From Pirellulaceae bacterium (GTDB lineage Bacteria > Planctomycetota > Planctomycetia > Pirellulales > Pirellulaceae): DNA of 35,432 nt. The notes beneath the pieces were generated by a model. The model did not search any database. It was not told where the DNA came from and worked only from the letters and a program-made list of their open reading frames with translations. The stretch is from the NCBI GenBank assembly GCA_016784735.1, contig JADHUC010000099.1, positions 1 to 35,432 of the forward strand, given 5' to 3'. Made by a program: the position numbers and the translations under genes. Below, piece after piece: positions 26,451-33,883 of the stretch. Numbering within the stretch: position 1 is the first letter of the stretch; every line of letters begins with the position of its first letter.

Positions 26451-26498
26451 AGCGGCACAGAAACAGAAGACATCAGCAACCAAGGAAAGCAGCACATC

Positions 26499-28631
26499 AT
26501 GGCGAAGTGCAGATTGATCGCAACATGGGTGGCAGTTGTGGGGAGCGTCTGCGGTATCAACTCAGCATGGTCGAGCAGTGCTTTGTGCCAGGAGGCAACG
26601 GCCTCCCGAGCCGAGACGTATGCGCGGTTCAATGACTTGTGCAAGGAGCATTTCGGCGCAGAGAAGGAGTCCGAAGTGCGAGCCAAGTTCGGCGAGAAAC
26701 TGAAGCTCGTAGTTGGCGATGTCTGGAGCTACGTGTCGGAGCGATCCGCAGTGATCGCTTGGGAATCCAACCTGCCCGCGAAGACCTGCGTCGAGTTCGG
26801 TGAAACGAGTGGGTACGGCGAAAACACGTCACCAACCGAACGGTATTTCTACCTGCACGTACACTATCTCACGGGATTGCGGCCCGGTACGACCTATCAC
26901 TATCGGTTGGTGGCGGTCGACGAGAGAGGCGACAAGCACTTGAGCGAGGATTTGGTGTTCACCACGAAGGCCATGAGTGACGCAGTGAGGATTCCCGCCG
27001 ACCTAACGGGGCCGCCGTATGTGCTCGACCGGGCGAACGCCACGTACTTGGTGACCGAGGACGTCACCTCCGATTCCACCGCATTGAACATCGCCGCCGA
27101 TGGGATCACCCTCGATCTTGGCGGCCACACCGTCACGTACGATAACAAGGCGGGAACGACAGATCCGACGGCCAACGAGCGGCTGTATGGATGGCACGCT
27201 GCCCAGGGGCCTTGCGGGATACGAACCGCCGACCGCCGCGCGGGTATCACCATTGTCAACGGAACCATCAGGCAGGGTGAAGGGAACGGAGCGTCACGAC
27301 CGGCTGCCTACAACCCCATCTTCATGCGGCGGCCCCGTGATACGGAACTGGCCGGCGTGACGGTCGAATACGCCGGTTCGCAGGTTACGGGGATCTTCGT
27401 CAACAACGCCTACGAAGGCGTTCACGTGCACCATAACGTCGTCGTCGATAAAGGCACCGAGCTCTACAACCGGCATCGCGGTGTCGACGGCATCTACTTT
27501 GGAGTCGGAAGGGAAGTCGACACGATTTCCAAATGTCACCACAACCTGATCAAACGGGCTCGGCACAGGGGGCTGACCGTTTCGTCGAACACCGACATTT
27601 ACGGCAATGAAATCTATGTCGACAGCTACGCCACCAACTCGTACGGCATCATGTACTACAGTAGCCGCGACCCGATTCACCATGTGTCGCTGCACGGCAA
27701 CCGCATCTTCGGCACTGGCTACCATCCCATTGGAATCGGGGCCGGTTTTCACGCGAATGACATCAAGGTCTACGGCAACTTCATCCAGATGCAAGGTATG
27801 GAACGCGAAGAACGCTGGCGCGGCGGGGTCGGCGGTGGCGACCCGACGGACCAATTGCATCCGGTAAACGGAGTGCGATTGCAGAAAGGCCCTCAGGAAA
27901 ACATCGAGTATCGGGACAATACGATCGTGGTCAAAGGACGCGGCGACGGCTGCATGATGCGCGGCGTGTGGCTGGCTCCCATGGGCCAGATGCGAAATGT
28001 CGTCGTTCGAGACAACGTGGTGAAAGTAATCGCTCAGGATCAAATGGCCGAAGGACACGCAATCGCGGCCGTGGGTGCGGATAACGCGAATCCCGACGAG
28101 AAGATCGCACTGATCGGAAACACGATCGTCAGCAACCTCTGTCACGTCCGTTTTGGCGATAACTACGGGCACGGTGGCAAATATAGCTTTGTGTCCAACA
28201 CCTTTTCGAAAATAGGCAATGACCCTCGTTACAGAACCATTCGGCTGGGCTGGCAAGGTTGGAAGTACGAGACGTTCGGCCATGTCTTTATCGACACAAA
28301 ATTCGAAGGTGGCGCGGGGTACGACTCCGTTTCCTTCGATGGAGCGCACCGGGGCAGGTACGATTTCTCCGTGGGATGGCAACTGGAGATCAAAGGCGAT
28401 CGTGGGGCGAAGATATCTGTACGGGACCGGGACGGAATCGAGGTCTTTTCCGGCCAGATCCCGGCCGAAGGAAGAATCACTATTCCACTCGTCCAGTACG
28501 TTCGGAATCGTGACGGCCAAACGGTGAAGACTCCGCACACAATAGCCGTGGGAGCAGACGGCAAGCCCAAGACCGCAGTGGCCACCATGGACCAGTCGCG
28601 CCAAATCGACCTTGCCGAAATCCTCGATTGA
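26499..28631 (+). CDS. Secreted fibronectin-III plus right-handed beta-helix protein
   Basis: A 710-aa exported protein. Residues 1-31 are a signal region (LIATWVAVVGSVCGINSAWS). Residues about 70-150 form a fibronectin type III/purple-acid-phosphatase-N-like domain (SAVIAWESNLPAKTCVEFG, LTGLRPGTTYHYRLVAVDE). Residues about 190-580 are a right-handed parallel beta-helix: LNIAADGITLDLGGHTV, ITIVNGTIR, GVHVHHNVVVDKG, DIYGNEIYV, VSLHGNRIF, IKVYGNFIQM, VVVRDNVVKV and ALIGNTIVSN are successive coils with inward Asn/Val patterns. The C-terminal 120 residues are beta-rich. Such helices occur in pectate-lyase-fold lyases, epimerases and glycosidases; the active site is not evident. The SD (AAGGAA) is about 12 nt from the ATG, slightly long. 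Probably in one unit with the upstream glycosidases. Confidence 0.75.
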   Translation: MAKCRLIATWVAVVGSVCGINSAWSSSALCQEATASRAETYARFNDLCKEHFGAEKESEVRAKFGEKLKLVVGDVWSYVSERSAVIAWESNLPAKTCVEFGETSGYGENTSPTERYFYLHVHYLTGLRPGTTYHYRLVAVDERGDKHLSEDLVFTTKAMSDAVRIPADLTGPPYVLDRANATYLVTEDVTSDSTALNIAADGITLDLGGHTVTYDNKAGTTDPTANERLYGWHAAQGPCGIRTADRRAGITIVNGTIRQGEGNGASRPAAYNPIFMRRPRDTELAGVTVEYAGSQVTGIFVNNAYEGVHVHHNVVVDKGTELYNRHRGVDGIYFGVGREVDTISKCHHNLIKRARHRGLTVSSNTDIYGNEIYVDSYATNSYGIMYYSSRDPIHHVSLHGNRIFGTGYHPIGIGAGFHANDIKVYGNFIQMQGMEREERWRGGVGGGDPTDQLHPVNGVRLQKGPQENIEYRDNTIVVKGRGDGCMMRGVWLAPMGQMRNVVVRDNVVKVIAQDQMAEGHAIAAVGADNANPDEKIALIGNTIVSNLCHVRFGDNYGHGGKYSFVSNTFSKIGNDPRYRTIRLGWQGWKYETFGHVFIDTKFEGGAGYDSVSFDGAHRGRYDFSVGWQLEIKGDRGAKISVRDRDGIEVFSGQIPAEGRITIPLVQYVRNRDGQTVKTPHTIAVGADGKPKTAVATMDQSRQIDLAEILD

Positions 28632-28683
28632 CGGCGGATGCGAGTGAGAACCACGTGCAAGAACGGCGTTGAAATGGGGACGT

Positions 28684-28760
28684 CGTTTAACCGCAAGCCG
28701 GAGGCGTGCGCGAGGGAAGGCACAGTGCAGTCGCGCACGCCTCCGGCTTGCGGTTAAACG
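28684..28760. repeat. REPIN-like inverted repeat, GTTTAAC family (copy 2)
   Basis: Perfect 30-bp arms (28684-28713 and 28731-28760) around a 17-bp centre. Each arm begins CGTTTAACCGCAAGCCGG and contains a hairpin CGCA-a-GCC-GGA-GGC-g-TGCG with a single A:G mismatch in the stem, the kind of imperfect stem seen in classical REP sequences. It is the sister of the element at 1441-1530. It sits between the convergent beta-helix and methyltransferase genes and could act as a shared 3'-end structure. Confidence 0.85.
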
Positions 28761-28816
28761 CAAATTCGTCGTGAGGGTCGATGCCGGTTCAATAATGGAA
28801 TTGGAGCACTCGGCCG

Positions 28817-29626
28817 TCAGGAAGAACTGCTGCTGGGCGAACTGAAGTGATGTAGGAAGATCCCCGCGGCGACGCTCACGTTCAACGAATCCACGAGCCG
28901 GCTCATCGGGATGGTCACGCGATCGTCGCACATCTCGACCCACGGCTGCTCCAGTCCGAAACCCTCGCTGCCAAAAAGCAGGGCGACTCGGTCGGGACGC
29001 TCGGAATCGTTCAGCGGCTGCGCGCCCTCGTCCAGCACGGTCGCAATCAGCCGCACGTCGAATTTGCGCCGCAGCGATAGCAGATCGGCTCGGAGGTCGG
29101 CGGACTCGACAATGGGCACTTCCATATTGGCACCCATCGAGGTCCTGGCGACGCGTCTGTAGAAGGGATCGCAGCAAGACGGCCCAAGCATTACGGCGTG
29201 TACGCCGAATGCGGCACTGCATCGGACAACGCTGCCCAGGTTTTCCGGGTCCCGGATGCCAACGCACACCGTGATGATCGACCTCGGCGGAGCCGACTGC
29301 ATCGTTCGAGGCAAATCAACAGGGAATGGACGACGCCCGCATCCCAAGACGCCCCGGTGGAACTTGAAGCCCGCAACCTCTTCCATCAGCTCACGTTGCG
29401 CTACAAACAGCGGCGCGTCTTCCGGCATCTGGGGTTGTAGACGGTCGACATGGCGCTGCTCGGCCAACACCGAGTCGACTCGAATGTCGCTGGCCAGCAA
29501 ACGCTCCGTCAGCACCAACCCTTCGACGACGAAAAGAAACTGGCGACGTTTCGCGAATGCCAATTTGAGATCGCGATACACCGCAATGCGAGGGTCGTCA
29601 ACCGAGTCGACCGGAATGATGGCCAT
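28817..29626 (-). CDS. SpoU/TrmH-family RNA 2'-O-methyltransferase
   Basis: A 269-aa SPOUT methyltransferase that transfers a methyl from S-adenosylmethionine to a ribose 2'-OH of tRNA or rRNA. An N-terminal substrate-binding domain occupies residues about 10-95 (FVVEGLVLTERLL). The trefoil-knot motifs are all present: motif 1 RDPENLGSVVR (Asn129, Arg135), motif 2 LLFGSEGFGL (217-225), motif 3 IPMSRLVDSLNVSVAAGI (239-256). Unusual is a poly-serine end, FSSPSSSSS. There is no SD before the ATG, but it begins 3 nt after the stop of the small secreted gene, so it is probably translated by coupling. Whether it acts on 23S rRNA (RlmB-like) or tRNA cannot be told. Confidence 0.9.
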   Translation of the reverse strand: MAIIPVDSVDDPRIAVYRDLKLAFAKRRQFLFVVEGLVLTERLLASDIRVDSVLAEQRHVDRLQPQMPEDAPLFVAQRELMEEVAGFKFHRGVLGCGRRPFPVDLPRTMQSAPPRSIITVCVGIRDPENLGSVVRCSAAFGVHAVMLGPSCCDPFYRRVARTSMGANMEVPIVESADLRADLLSLRRKFDVRLIATVLDEGAQPLNDSERPDRVALLFGSEGFGLEQPWVEMCDDRVTIPMSRLVDSLNVSVAAGIFLHHFSSPSSSSS

Positions 29627-29629
29627 CGT

Positions 29630-29968
29630 TCAAATCGCGATCCCTAGTTTTGCGGCCCTGTTACGAAGGCCACGCTCGAAGTAGGGAAACGGGTGCGGCA
29701 TCTTGGGGCGAGCCCATTTGAACGTGCTCATGACTAGACTAAGGGGCAGTCGACGCGTTTCCACCATCCTAACGACGCGGGCGATGAAGTTCCGTTGGGG
29801 CTGCTGACTCACGCGCAGGCCGCTCTCCAGTTGATCTCTCAAGTTGGCCACGTCGGCCATTATGGTCCCAGGATCTGACGCGACGGTCGTGTCGGCACCC
29901 TGTCCGGCTTCTTCGACCAACAGAAGTGCCGCCAGGAGCCCCCAACCCATCGAGCGTTGAATTGCCAT
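29630..29968 (-). CDS. Small secreted conserved hypothetical protein
   Basis: A 112-aa protein. The start at 29968 is preferred over the in-frame ATG at 30022 because GGAGG lies 7 nt upstream and the signal peptide MAIQRSMGWGLLAALLLVEE then begins properly. The mature part has a basic, aromatic C-terminus: FIARVVRMVETRRLPLSLV, STFKWARPKMPHPFPYFERG and LRNRAAKLGI. I recognise this as a pattern seen in small planctomycete secreted proteins but know no function for it. It is directly upstream of the methyltransferase gene (3 nt gap). Confidence 0.65.
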   Translation of the reverse strand: MAIQRSMGWGLLAALLLVEEAGQGADTTVASDPGTIMADVANLRDQLESGLRVSQQPQRNFIARVVRMVETRRLPLSLVMSTFKWARPKMPHPFPYFERGLRNRAAKLGIAI

Positions 29969-30072
29969 TCGGTAACCTCCGTGCCGGGCATGTGCGAATC
30001 GGGGGGCTTGTAGCGAAAACACGTGGCCGAGGCAAGGTCAGTTTGCGGCAGCGGAGCCGGGCGGGCGACGCA

Positions 30073-30834
30073 TTATGGCTCCTTTGATTCGGCGTTTTCG
30101 ACCGACGGGGCTGTCGCGGCCCGTCGCCTCAGGCCCTCGATCAACAAACGGACGCCCATCGCCAGCAGTCCGGACAGGACGATCAGTGTCCAACTGAATC
30201 CGGCCAAGAGAGTAGCCTCGCCGATATCTCGAAAGAAGCTCCAAAACGCAGGAAGGCTCGGCCGCTGGATAAATTTCAGGAAGACTGCGATTCCCATTCC
30301 GATGAAGAAAAAGCCAGCGGGGAACAGGGCCCCGATCGAGAAGGTCCGCCAGTATCCGCGACCGTATACAAGAATCGTTGCCAATACGATCGGCATCAAA
30401 AGCGACATCCACAGTATCAAGACGCCGGCCACGACGTCGTTTATCACGGCCAGCAGTATCCATGGAAGTACGATGATGGCGAGCGTTGCAGGTACGCCGA
30501 TCGAGATGCGGCGGAACCACTTGAGGAACGCCTGCGAGGACTCGGTAGATTGACTTTGCATGCGTCGGCGCCACCATGTTTGGAGGTATTCCAGCCGATA
30601 GGCTGCCAGGACCACGCCAAGGCCCATTAGCATTATGAAGGCCCCAAAGCGATGCAGAGCGGTAGCGCCCGTCGCCAACGGTGACATCCCGCCCGAGTTG
30701 GCCCCGCCGATAATCGCTGCCACGACAGCCCCGCCGGTGCCGAGACCCACAGTGCACCAGCCGATCCGAAGCATCTTTTTCTTTGCAGCCACCTCGGGCG
30801 TCACGTCCGGCGGGCGCTCTTCCACGGAAGCCAT
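30073..30834 (-). CDS. Multi-pass membrane protein, unknown function
   Basis: A 253-aa integral membrane protein with a hydrophilic N-terminus (MASVEERPPDVTPEVAAKKK) and about six hydrophobic segments, among them LGTGGAVVAAIIGGA, FGAFIMLMGLGVVLAAY, ATLAIIVLPWILLAVI, VVAGVLILWMSLLMPIVLAT, IGALFPAGFFFIGMGIAVFL and LLAGFSWTLIVLSGLLAMG. No catalytic motif is seen. Start choice is unsure: AAAGGAG abuts the ATG at 30834 with no spacing, while a GTG at 30825 (codon 4) is 9 nt away and may be the true start. A palindromic repeat lies just upstream. Confidence 0.7.
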   Translation of the reverse strand: MASVEERPPDVTPEVAAKKKMLRIGWCTVGLGTGGAVVAAIIGGANSGGMSPLATGATALHRFGAFIMLMGLGVVLAAYRLEYLQTWWRRRMQSQSTESSQAFLKWFRRISIGVPATLAIIVLPWILLAVINDVVAGVLILWMSLLMPIVLATILVYGRGYWRTFSIGALFPAGFFFIGMGIAVFLKFIQRPSLPAFWSFFRDIGEATLLAGFSWTLIVLSGLLAMGVRLLIEGLRRRAATAPSVENAESKEP

Positions 30835-30850
30835 CTCCTTTCTTCCGCAA

Positions 30851-30931
30851 GTAGGTCCCGGCTGCCGGACGGGACCTCTTCGCGTTGACGGGCCCTCCAA
30901 ATCAAGGTCCCGCTCGGCAAGTGGAACCTAC
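30851..30931. repeat. REPIN-like inverted repeat, GTAG family (GGTCCCG type)
   Basis: Left arm 30851-30878 and right arm 30903-30931 are inverted and match at 21 of 27 positions. Each starts GTAGGT. The left arm has hairpin GGTCCCG with CGGGACC (7 bp, 9-nt loop); the right arm keeps GGTTCC with GGGACC. It lies between the fucosidase stop (30937) and the start of the membrane protein gene, in the latter's 5' leader. Confidence 0.7.
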
Positions 30932-30936
30932 TGCGG

Positions 30937-32760
30937 TTACTTCTCTCGCGCGCCAGCCGGCTTGAAGGTGATGGACTTCAGATTGAACGGCTTCCAGCCT
31001 TCCTTGACGGCCTTGACCGCCAAGCACGCCTTGCCCGTTTGGGCAATCTCGATTTGGCCAAGTTCGAGCGTTGTGAAGCGACTGTAATCGCCTGTGGTCG
31101 GGGCCGTGGCTCCGATCGTCTGATCTCCCACGATCAATTCGAACGAACCGCTGCCGGTCGCTGCTGTCTCGGCCGACACCGTGAACTTGCCGGGCTGGGT
31201 AATTCTGAACGTCCATTCGACCCAATCGTTGGGATCGAGCCAGAAGCCGACGTTGTCGCGTTGGTGACCAGCCTCGTAGCGGATCTGATGGCCGTGGCAG
31301 ATCGCATCCGCCGCACGAAGCTTGATCGTGCCGTCGGCCTGTTGCGAAGGAAGCGTCGGCTCGACCTTCAGCGGCCCCTTCACTTTGAGCACGACGACCG
31401 TGCAGATCGGATCGGGCGCTTCGGCAGGAACGGCCACCACGACGCCTTGGTCACTGGCCTGAACGGCCAATGCCTTCTTTGCGTCGTCCGCTAAGAGATA
31501 GGCCTGCTCCGGTTTATTTCTCAGCCCAGGCACAAGTAGCTGACCGTCGGCCGGCCAGTCGAAAACGTGCAGGTACAGCGTCGCACCGTCTTCGCAGGCT
31601 TTGGTGGTGCATCGTCCCCACACCAGCCGCTTGAACGGACTGGCCTCGGTGGCATAGACCGATTCGCCGTTCGCCTTCATCCAGCGGCCGATCTCACCCA
31701 GTCGCTCGACGGACGGGCCAGGGATAAGTCCCTCGGCGGTCGGCCCTACGTTCAACAAGTAGTTGCCGCCTTTTGAAGCGATGTCGATGATGTTGCGAAT
31801 CAACGTCTCGCTGCTTTTCCAGTCGTTATCGAAGCTCTTGTAGCCCCACGTGCGGTTCATGGTCATGCAGGATTCCCAATCCACGCCCGGTAGCCCGGTG
31901 GCCGGTATCTGCTGTTCCGGCGTGCCGAAGTCGCCGACGTAATCCTGGTCGCCTTTGTTCAGCCCTTCCATGCCCTTGCGACCTTTGCCGATGCGGTTAT
32001 TGACGATCAACGCGGGCTTGAGTTCCCTCAGGTACGCATAGATCTCCCGTCCATCCTCCTCCAGCCACCACGCGGGCCATTCTCCGTCGAACCACAAAAC
32101 CTCCGTATCGCACGTATCGAGAAGTTCCTTGAGTTGCTTCTTCATGAAGTCGAGGTACTCGGCCTTGCGTTCCGGGTGGACCTTTGTCGGATTGTATCGC
32201 TTGTCGCTGCCGCGGTACTGAGCCGGGTGGTGCCAGTCCATGATCGAATAATACGTACAGAACTTCAGCCCCTGCTTGCGGCACTCGGCCGCCAGCGACT
32301 GAAGCAAGTCCTTCCCGTACGGCGATGCATCCACCACGTTGTAGTCGGTGGCGTCGCTGTCGAACAGACAGAAGCCGTCATGGTGCTTGGACGTGATGAC
32401 CATGTATTTCATGCCCGCGTCCTTGGCGATGCGCACCCATTCGGCCGCGTCGAACTTCACGGGATTGAACTTCCCAGCCAGTTTCTCGTAGTCCTCGACG
32501 GGAATATTGGCCCGGTCCATAATCCACTCGCCGATCCCATCGACCCGTTGCCCGTTCCAAGTCCCGGCAGGAACGGCGTAGAGACCCCAGTGAATGAACA
32601 TGCCAAACCGAGCATCGCGCCACCATTTCATCCGAACGTCGGTTTCGGCCTGTGTCTCCTTATTCCATTCCTTTTCACCAGCCAAAACGTGCCGCCATCC
32701 GCCAATGGACGATAAACTCACCAATAGAACCACTCCAAAGAAGATTCTTCTTGCATTCAT
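30937..32760 (-). CDS. GH29 alpha-L-fucosidase
   Basis: A 607-aa exported enzyme that removes terminal alpha-L-fucose by a retaining mechanism. The frame is open to 33021, but the start at 32760 is chosen from GAGGAA about 9 nt upstream and the signal peptide RRIFFGVVLLVSLSSIGG. GH29 blocks are obvious: WWRDARFGMFIHWGLYAVPAG, AGMKYMVITSKHHDGFCLFDS, EVLWFDGEWP with nucleophile Asp225 (the position matches Asp224 of the Thermotoga enzyme), NVGPTAEGLIPG. Residues about 480-607 form an added C-terminal beta-sandwich (DNVGFWLDPNDWVEWTF, GSFELIVGDQTIG), probably carbohydrate-binding. A TATACT box (minus strand, 32834-32839) could be the -10 element, without a clear -35. It is flanked by a palindromic repeat and by a toxin-antitoxin pair. 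Confidence 0.93.
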   Translation of the reverse strand: MNARRIFFGVVLLVSLSSIGGWRHVLAGEKEWNKETQAETDVRMKWWRDARFGMFIHWGLYAVPAGTWNGQRVDGIGEWIMDRANIPVEDYEKLAGKFNPVKFDAAEWVRIAKDAGMKYMVITSKHHDGFCLFDSDATDYNVVDASPYGKDLLQSLAAECRKQGLKFCTYYSIMDWHHPAQYRGSDKRYNPTKVHPERKAEYLDFMKKQLKELLDTCDTEVLWFDGEWPAWWLEEDGREIYAYLRELKPALIVNNRIGKGRKGMEGLNKGDQDYVGDFGTPEQQIPATGLPGVDWESCMTMNRTWGYKSFDNDWKSSETLIRNIIDIASKGGNYLLNVGPTAEGLIPGPSVERLGEIGRWMKANGESVYATEASPFKRLVWGRCTTKACEDGATLYLHVFDWPADGQLLVPGLRNKPEQAYLLADDAKKALAVQASDQGVVVAVPAEAPDPICTVVVLKVKGPLKVEPTLPSQQADGTIKLRAADAICHGHQIRYEAGHQRDNVGFWLDPNDWVEWTFRITQPGKFTVSAETAATGSGSFELIVGDQTIGATAPTTGDYSRFTTLELGQIEIAQTGKACLAVKAVKEGWKPFNLKSITFKPAGAREK

Positions 32761-32921
32761 GTTCCATTTCCTCAGTTGAGACGCCGACGAACGAAAGCCA
32801 ACCAACACGAATTTGGCTCCCCTTGAAGTCGTCAGTATAACACACGAACCCCACGTTTTTCGACGTGCGGTGAGCTGATTTGGCCAGTGCCGTCCTTTGC
32901 AGTTGAGTGAGAAATGCTGAA

Positions 32922-32933
32922 GAAGGCGCCTTC
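32922..32933. promoter_or_regulatory. 12-bp perfect palindrome upstream of the fucosidase gene
   Basis: GAAGGCGCCTTC reads the same on both strands. It lies about 160 bp upstream of the fucosidase start in a 261-bp gene-free stretch. It could be a dimeric regulator site; nothing else supports this. Confidence 0.2.
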
Positions 32934-33021
32934 GATGCTCAACTTGGATTCCTTGGCTGGTGATCGCCAACGTTTCGGCTTGGAATCTCAGTTCCATCGT
33001 GCAGCAGTAGGACCCGCTCAT

Positions 33022-33363
33022 CTAGATCGCAGGACGGTGGACTTGGAGCAGTTGGCCGTGAGGGTCAGCGGTGGCCGCGACGGCGGCGTGAATATTGACC
33101 GCCTGCCTGCCAAACTGGCTGTCAACCGTACAGACGATGATCCCCGCATGATCGGGGCTCGAGCGGTGGAGTCGGACGAAGTGTTTTCGGTTCAGGGTAA
33201 GCACGGCGCGATCGTCGGCGATGGCAAATTTCAGCACTTCTTCATCGGACGTCCGCTGTTCGGCTTTGCCCGTCTCCTGGATCGTCACGACATCATGGCC
33301 CAGACGCCTCAGCTCCTCGACAACCGGGAGGGGGAAGTTTTCGTTGGCGTACAGCTTCGCCAC
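33022..33363 (-). CDS. DUF5615 PIN-like toxin (second pair)
   Basis: A 113-aa DUF5615 protein, second toxin of this type in the window. It starts with GTG at 33363, 3 nt after the antitoxin stop, with GAGG about 8 nt upstream. Family marks: AKLYANENFPLPVVEELRRLGHDV, where NENF takes the place of the usual DEDF/DENF acidic pair, and AVLTLNRKHFVRLHR, where the usual THD is TLNRKHF. These are the markings of the subfamily with Asn-Glu-Asn-Phe, distinct from the first pair. Presumed RNA-cleaving toxin neutralised by the DUF433 protein. Confidence 0.82.
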   Translation of the reverse strand: MAKLYANENFPLPVVEELRRLGHDVVTIQETGKAEQRTSDEEVLKFAIADDRAVLTLNRKHFVRLHRSSPDHAGIIVCTVDSQFGRQAVNIHAAVAATADPHGQLLQVHRPAI

Positions 33364-33366
33364 GTG

Positions 33367-33747
33367 CTATGCCTCCTCATTCTCGTGAATCTGCTGCCCG
33401 ATCTCCTCCCGATGGACACGCACATAGGCCCAGGCGTCGGCTAGGTCCTCGGCTCGAAGGCTCGGATAGCAGCGCAGGATATCCGCCTCGCTCACTCCCT
33501 GACGCCGCATCTGTTCCAGAACCCACACGGGGATGCGAGTGCGCACAATGCACGGCTCGCCACCGCAGACGCCAGCCGTGCTCTCCACACCGGGGAACGA
33601 ATCGCCTAGATCTTGGACGATCCGTTGCAGCAGGCGCGCCTTTTCGGCTCGTGACAACGCATCCAACTCCTTCTCAAGATCCTCAAGCTTTGGCATGTTA
33701 GGAGCATCCGTCGCAGAGATTATGAGTTTGAGTGACCGCCGCGTCAT
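33367..33747 (-). CDS. DUF433 antitoxin (second pair)
   Basis: A 126-aa DUF433 protein. The conserved core is GVCGGEPCIVRTRIPVWVLEQMRRQGVSEADILRCYPSLRAEDLADAWAYV (given in pieces: GGEPCIVRTRIPVWVLEQ, then ADILRCYPSL, then LADAWAYV). Before it sits a charged helical stretch (LEDLEKELDALSRAEKARL) absent from the first pair's antitoxin. The start is uncertain: ATG 33747 or ATG 33696 (MPKLEDLEK), neither with a good SD. Downstream lies the toxin, 3 nt away. A repeated decamer CGTTGGCAAC upstream (33803, 33839) may be its operator. Confidence 0.82.
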   Translation of the reverse strand: MTRRSLKLIISATDAPNMPKLEDLEKELDALSRAEKARLLQRIVQDLGDSFPGVESTAGVCGGEPCIVRTRIPVWVLEQMRRQGVSEADILRCYPSLRAEDLADAWAYVRVHREEIGQQIHENEEA

Positions 33748-33802
33748 CGACGTCGATCACGTCCTGTTGCTCGACGCGCGTGGCGAATCGCTTCATTGTA
33801 CA

Positions 33803-33848
33803 CGTTGGCAACCGTCGGCGGCAATTGCCTGTGACTCCCGTTGGCAAC
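33803..33848. promoter_or_regulatory. Direct repeat CGTTGGCAAC upstream of second TA pair
   Basis: Identical decamers at 33803-33812 and 33839-33848, 36 bp apart, in the 136-bp gap between the acpS stop and the antitoxin start. Position and spacing suit an autoregulatory site, but no binding is shown. Confidence 0.3.
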
Positions 33849-33883
33849 GCAGATGTTCGTGAGGACAGAGATCGATGATCAGG

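Noticed and set aside
24969..26495. 508-codon open frame on the minus strand opposite glycosidase paralogue 2
   Set aside because: Mirror of a real gene with clear catalytic motifs on the plus strand; the antisense product has no recognisable domain.
27294..29267. 657-codon open frame on the minus strand opposite the beta-helix gene
   Set aside because: It runs antisense to the beta-helix gene, through the palindrome and into the methyltransferase gene in another frame. It has no SD, no domain and low-complexity composition, and is explained by GC-rich codon bias.
1441..30931. Palindromes considered as CRISPR repeats or intrinsic terminators
   Set aside because: They are inverted pairs scattered singly in different gaps, with no direct-repeat/spacer pattern, and lack T-tracts. 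Their family resemblance and GTAG/GGAG heads fit REP doublets better.
12877..33363. Toxin-antitoxin pairs considered as borders of a mobile island
   Set aside because: No integrase, transposase, tRNA target or matching direct repeats were found at the two loci, and the pairs belong to different subfamilies.
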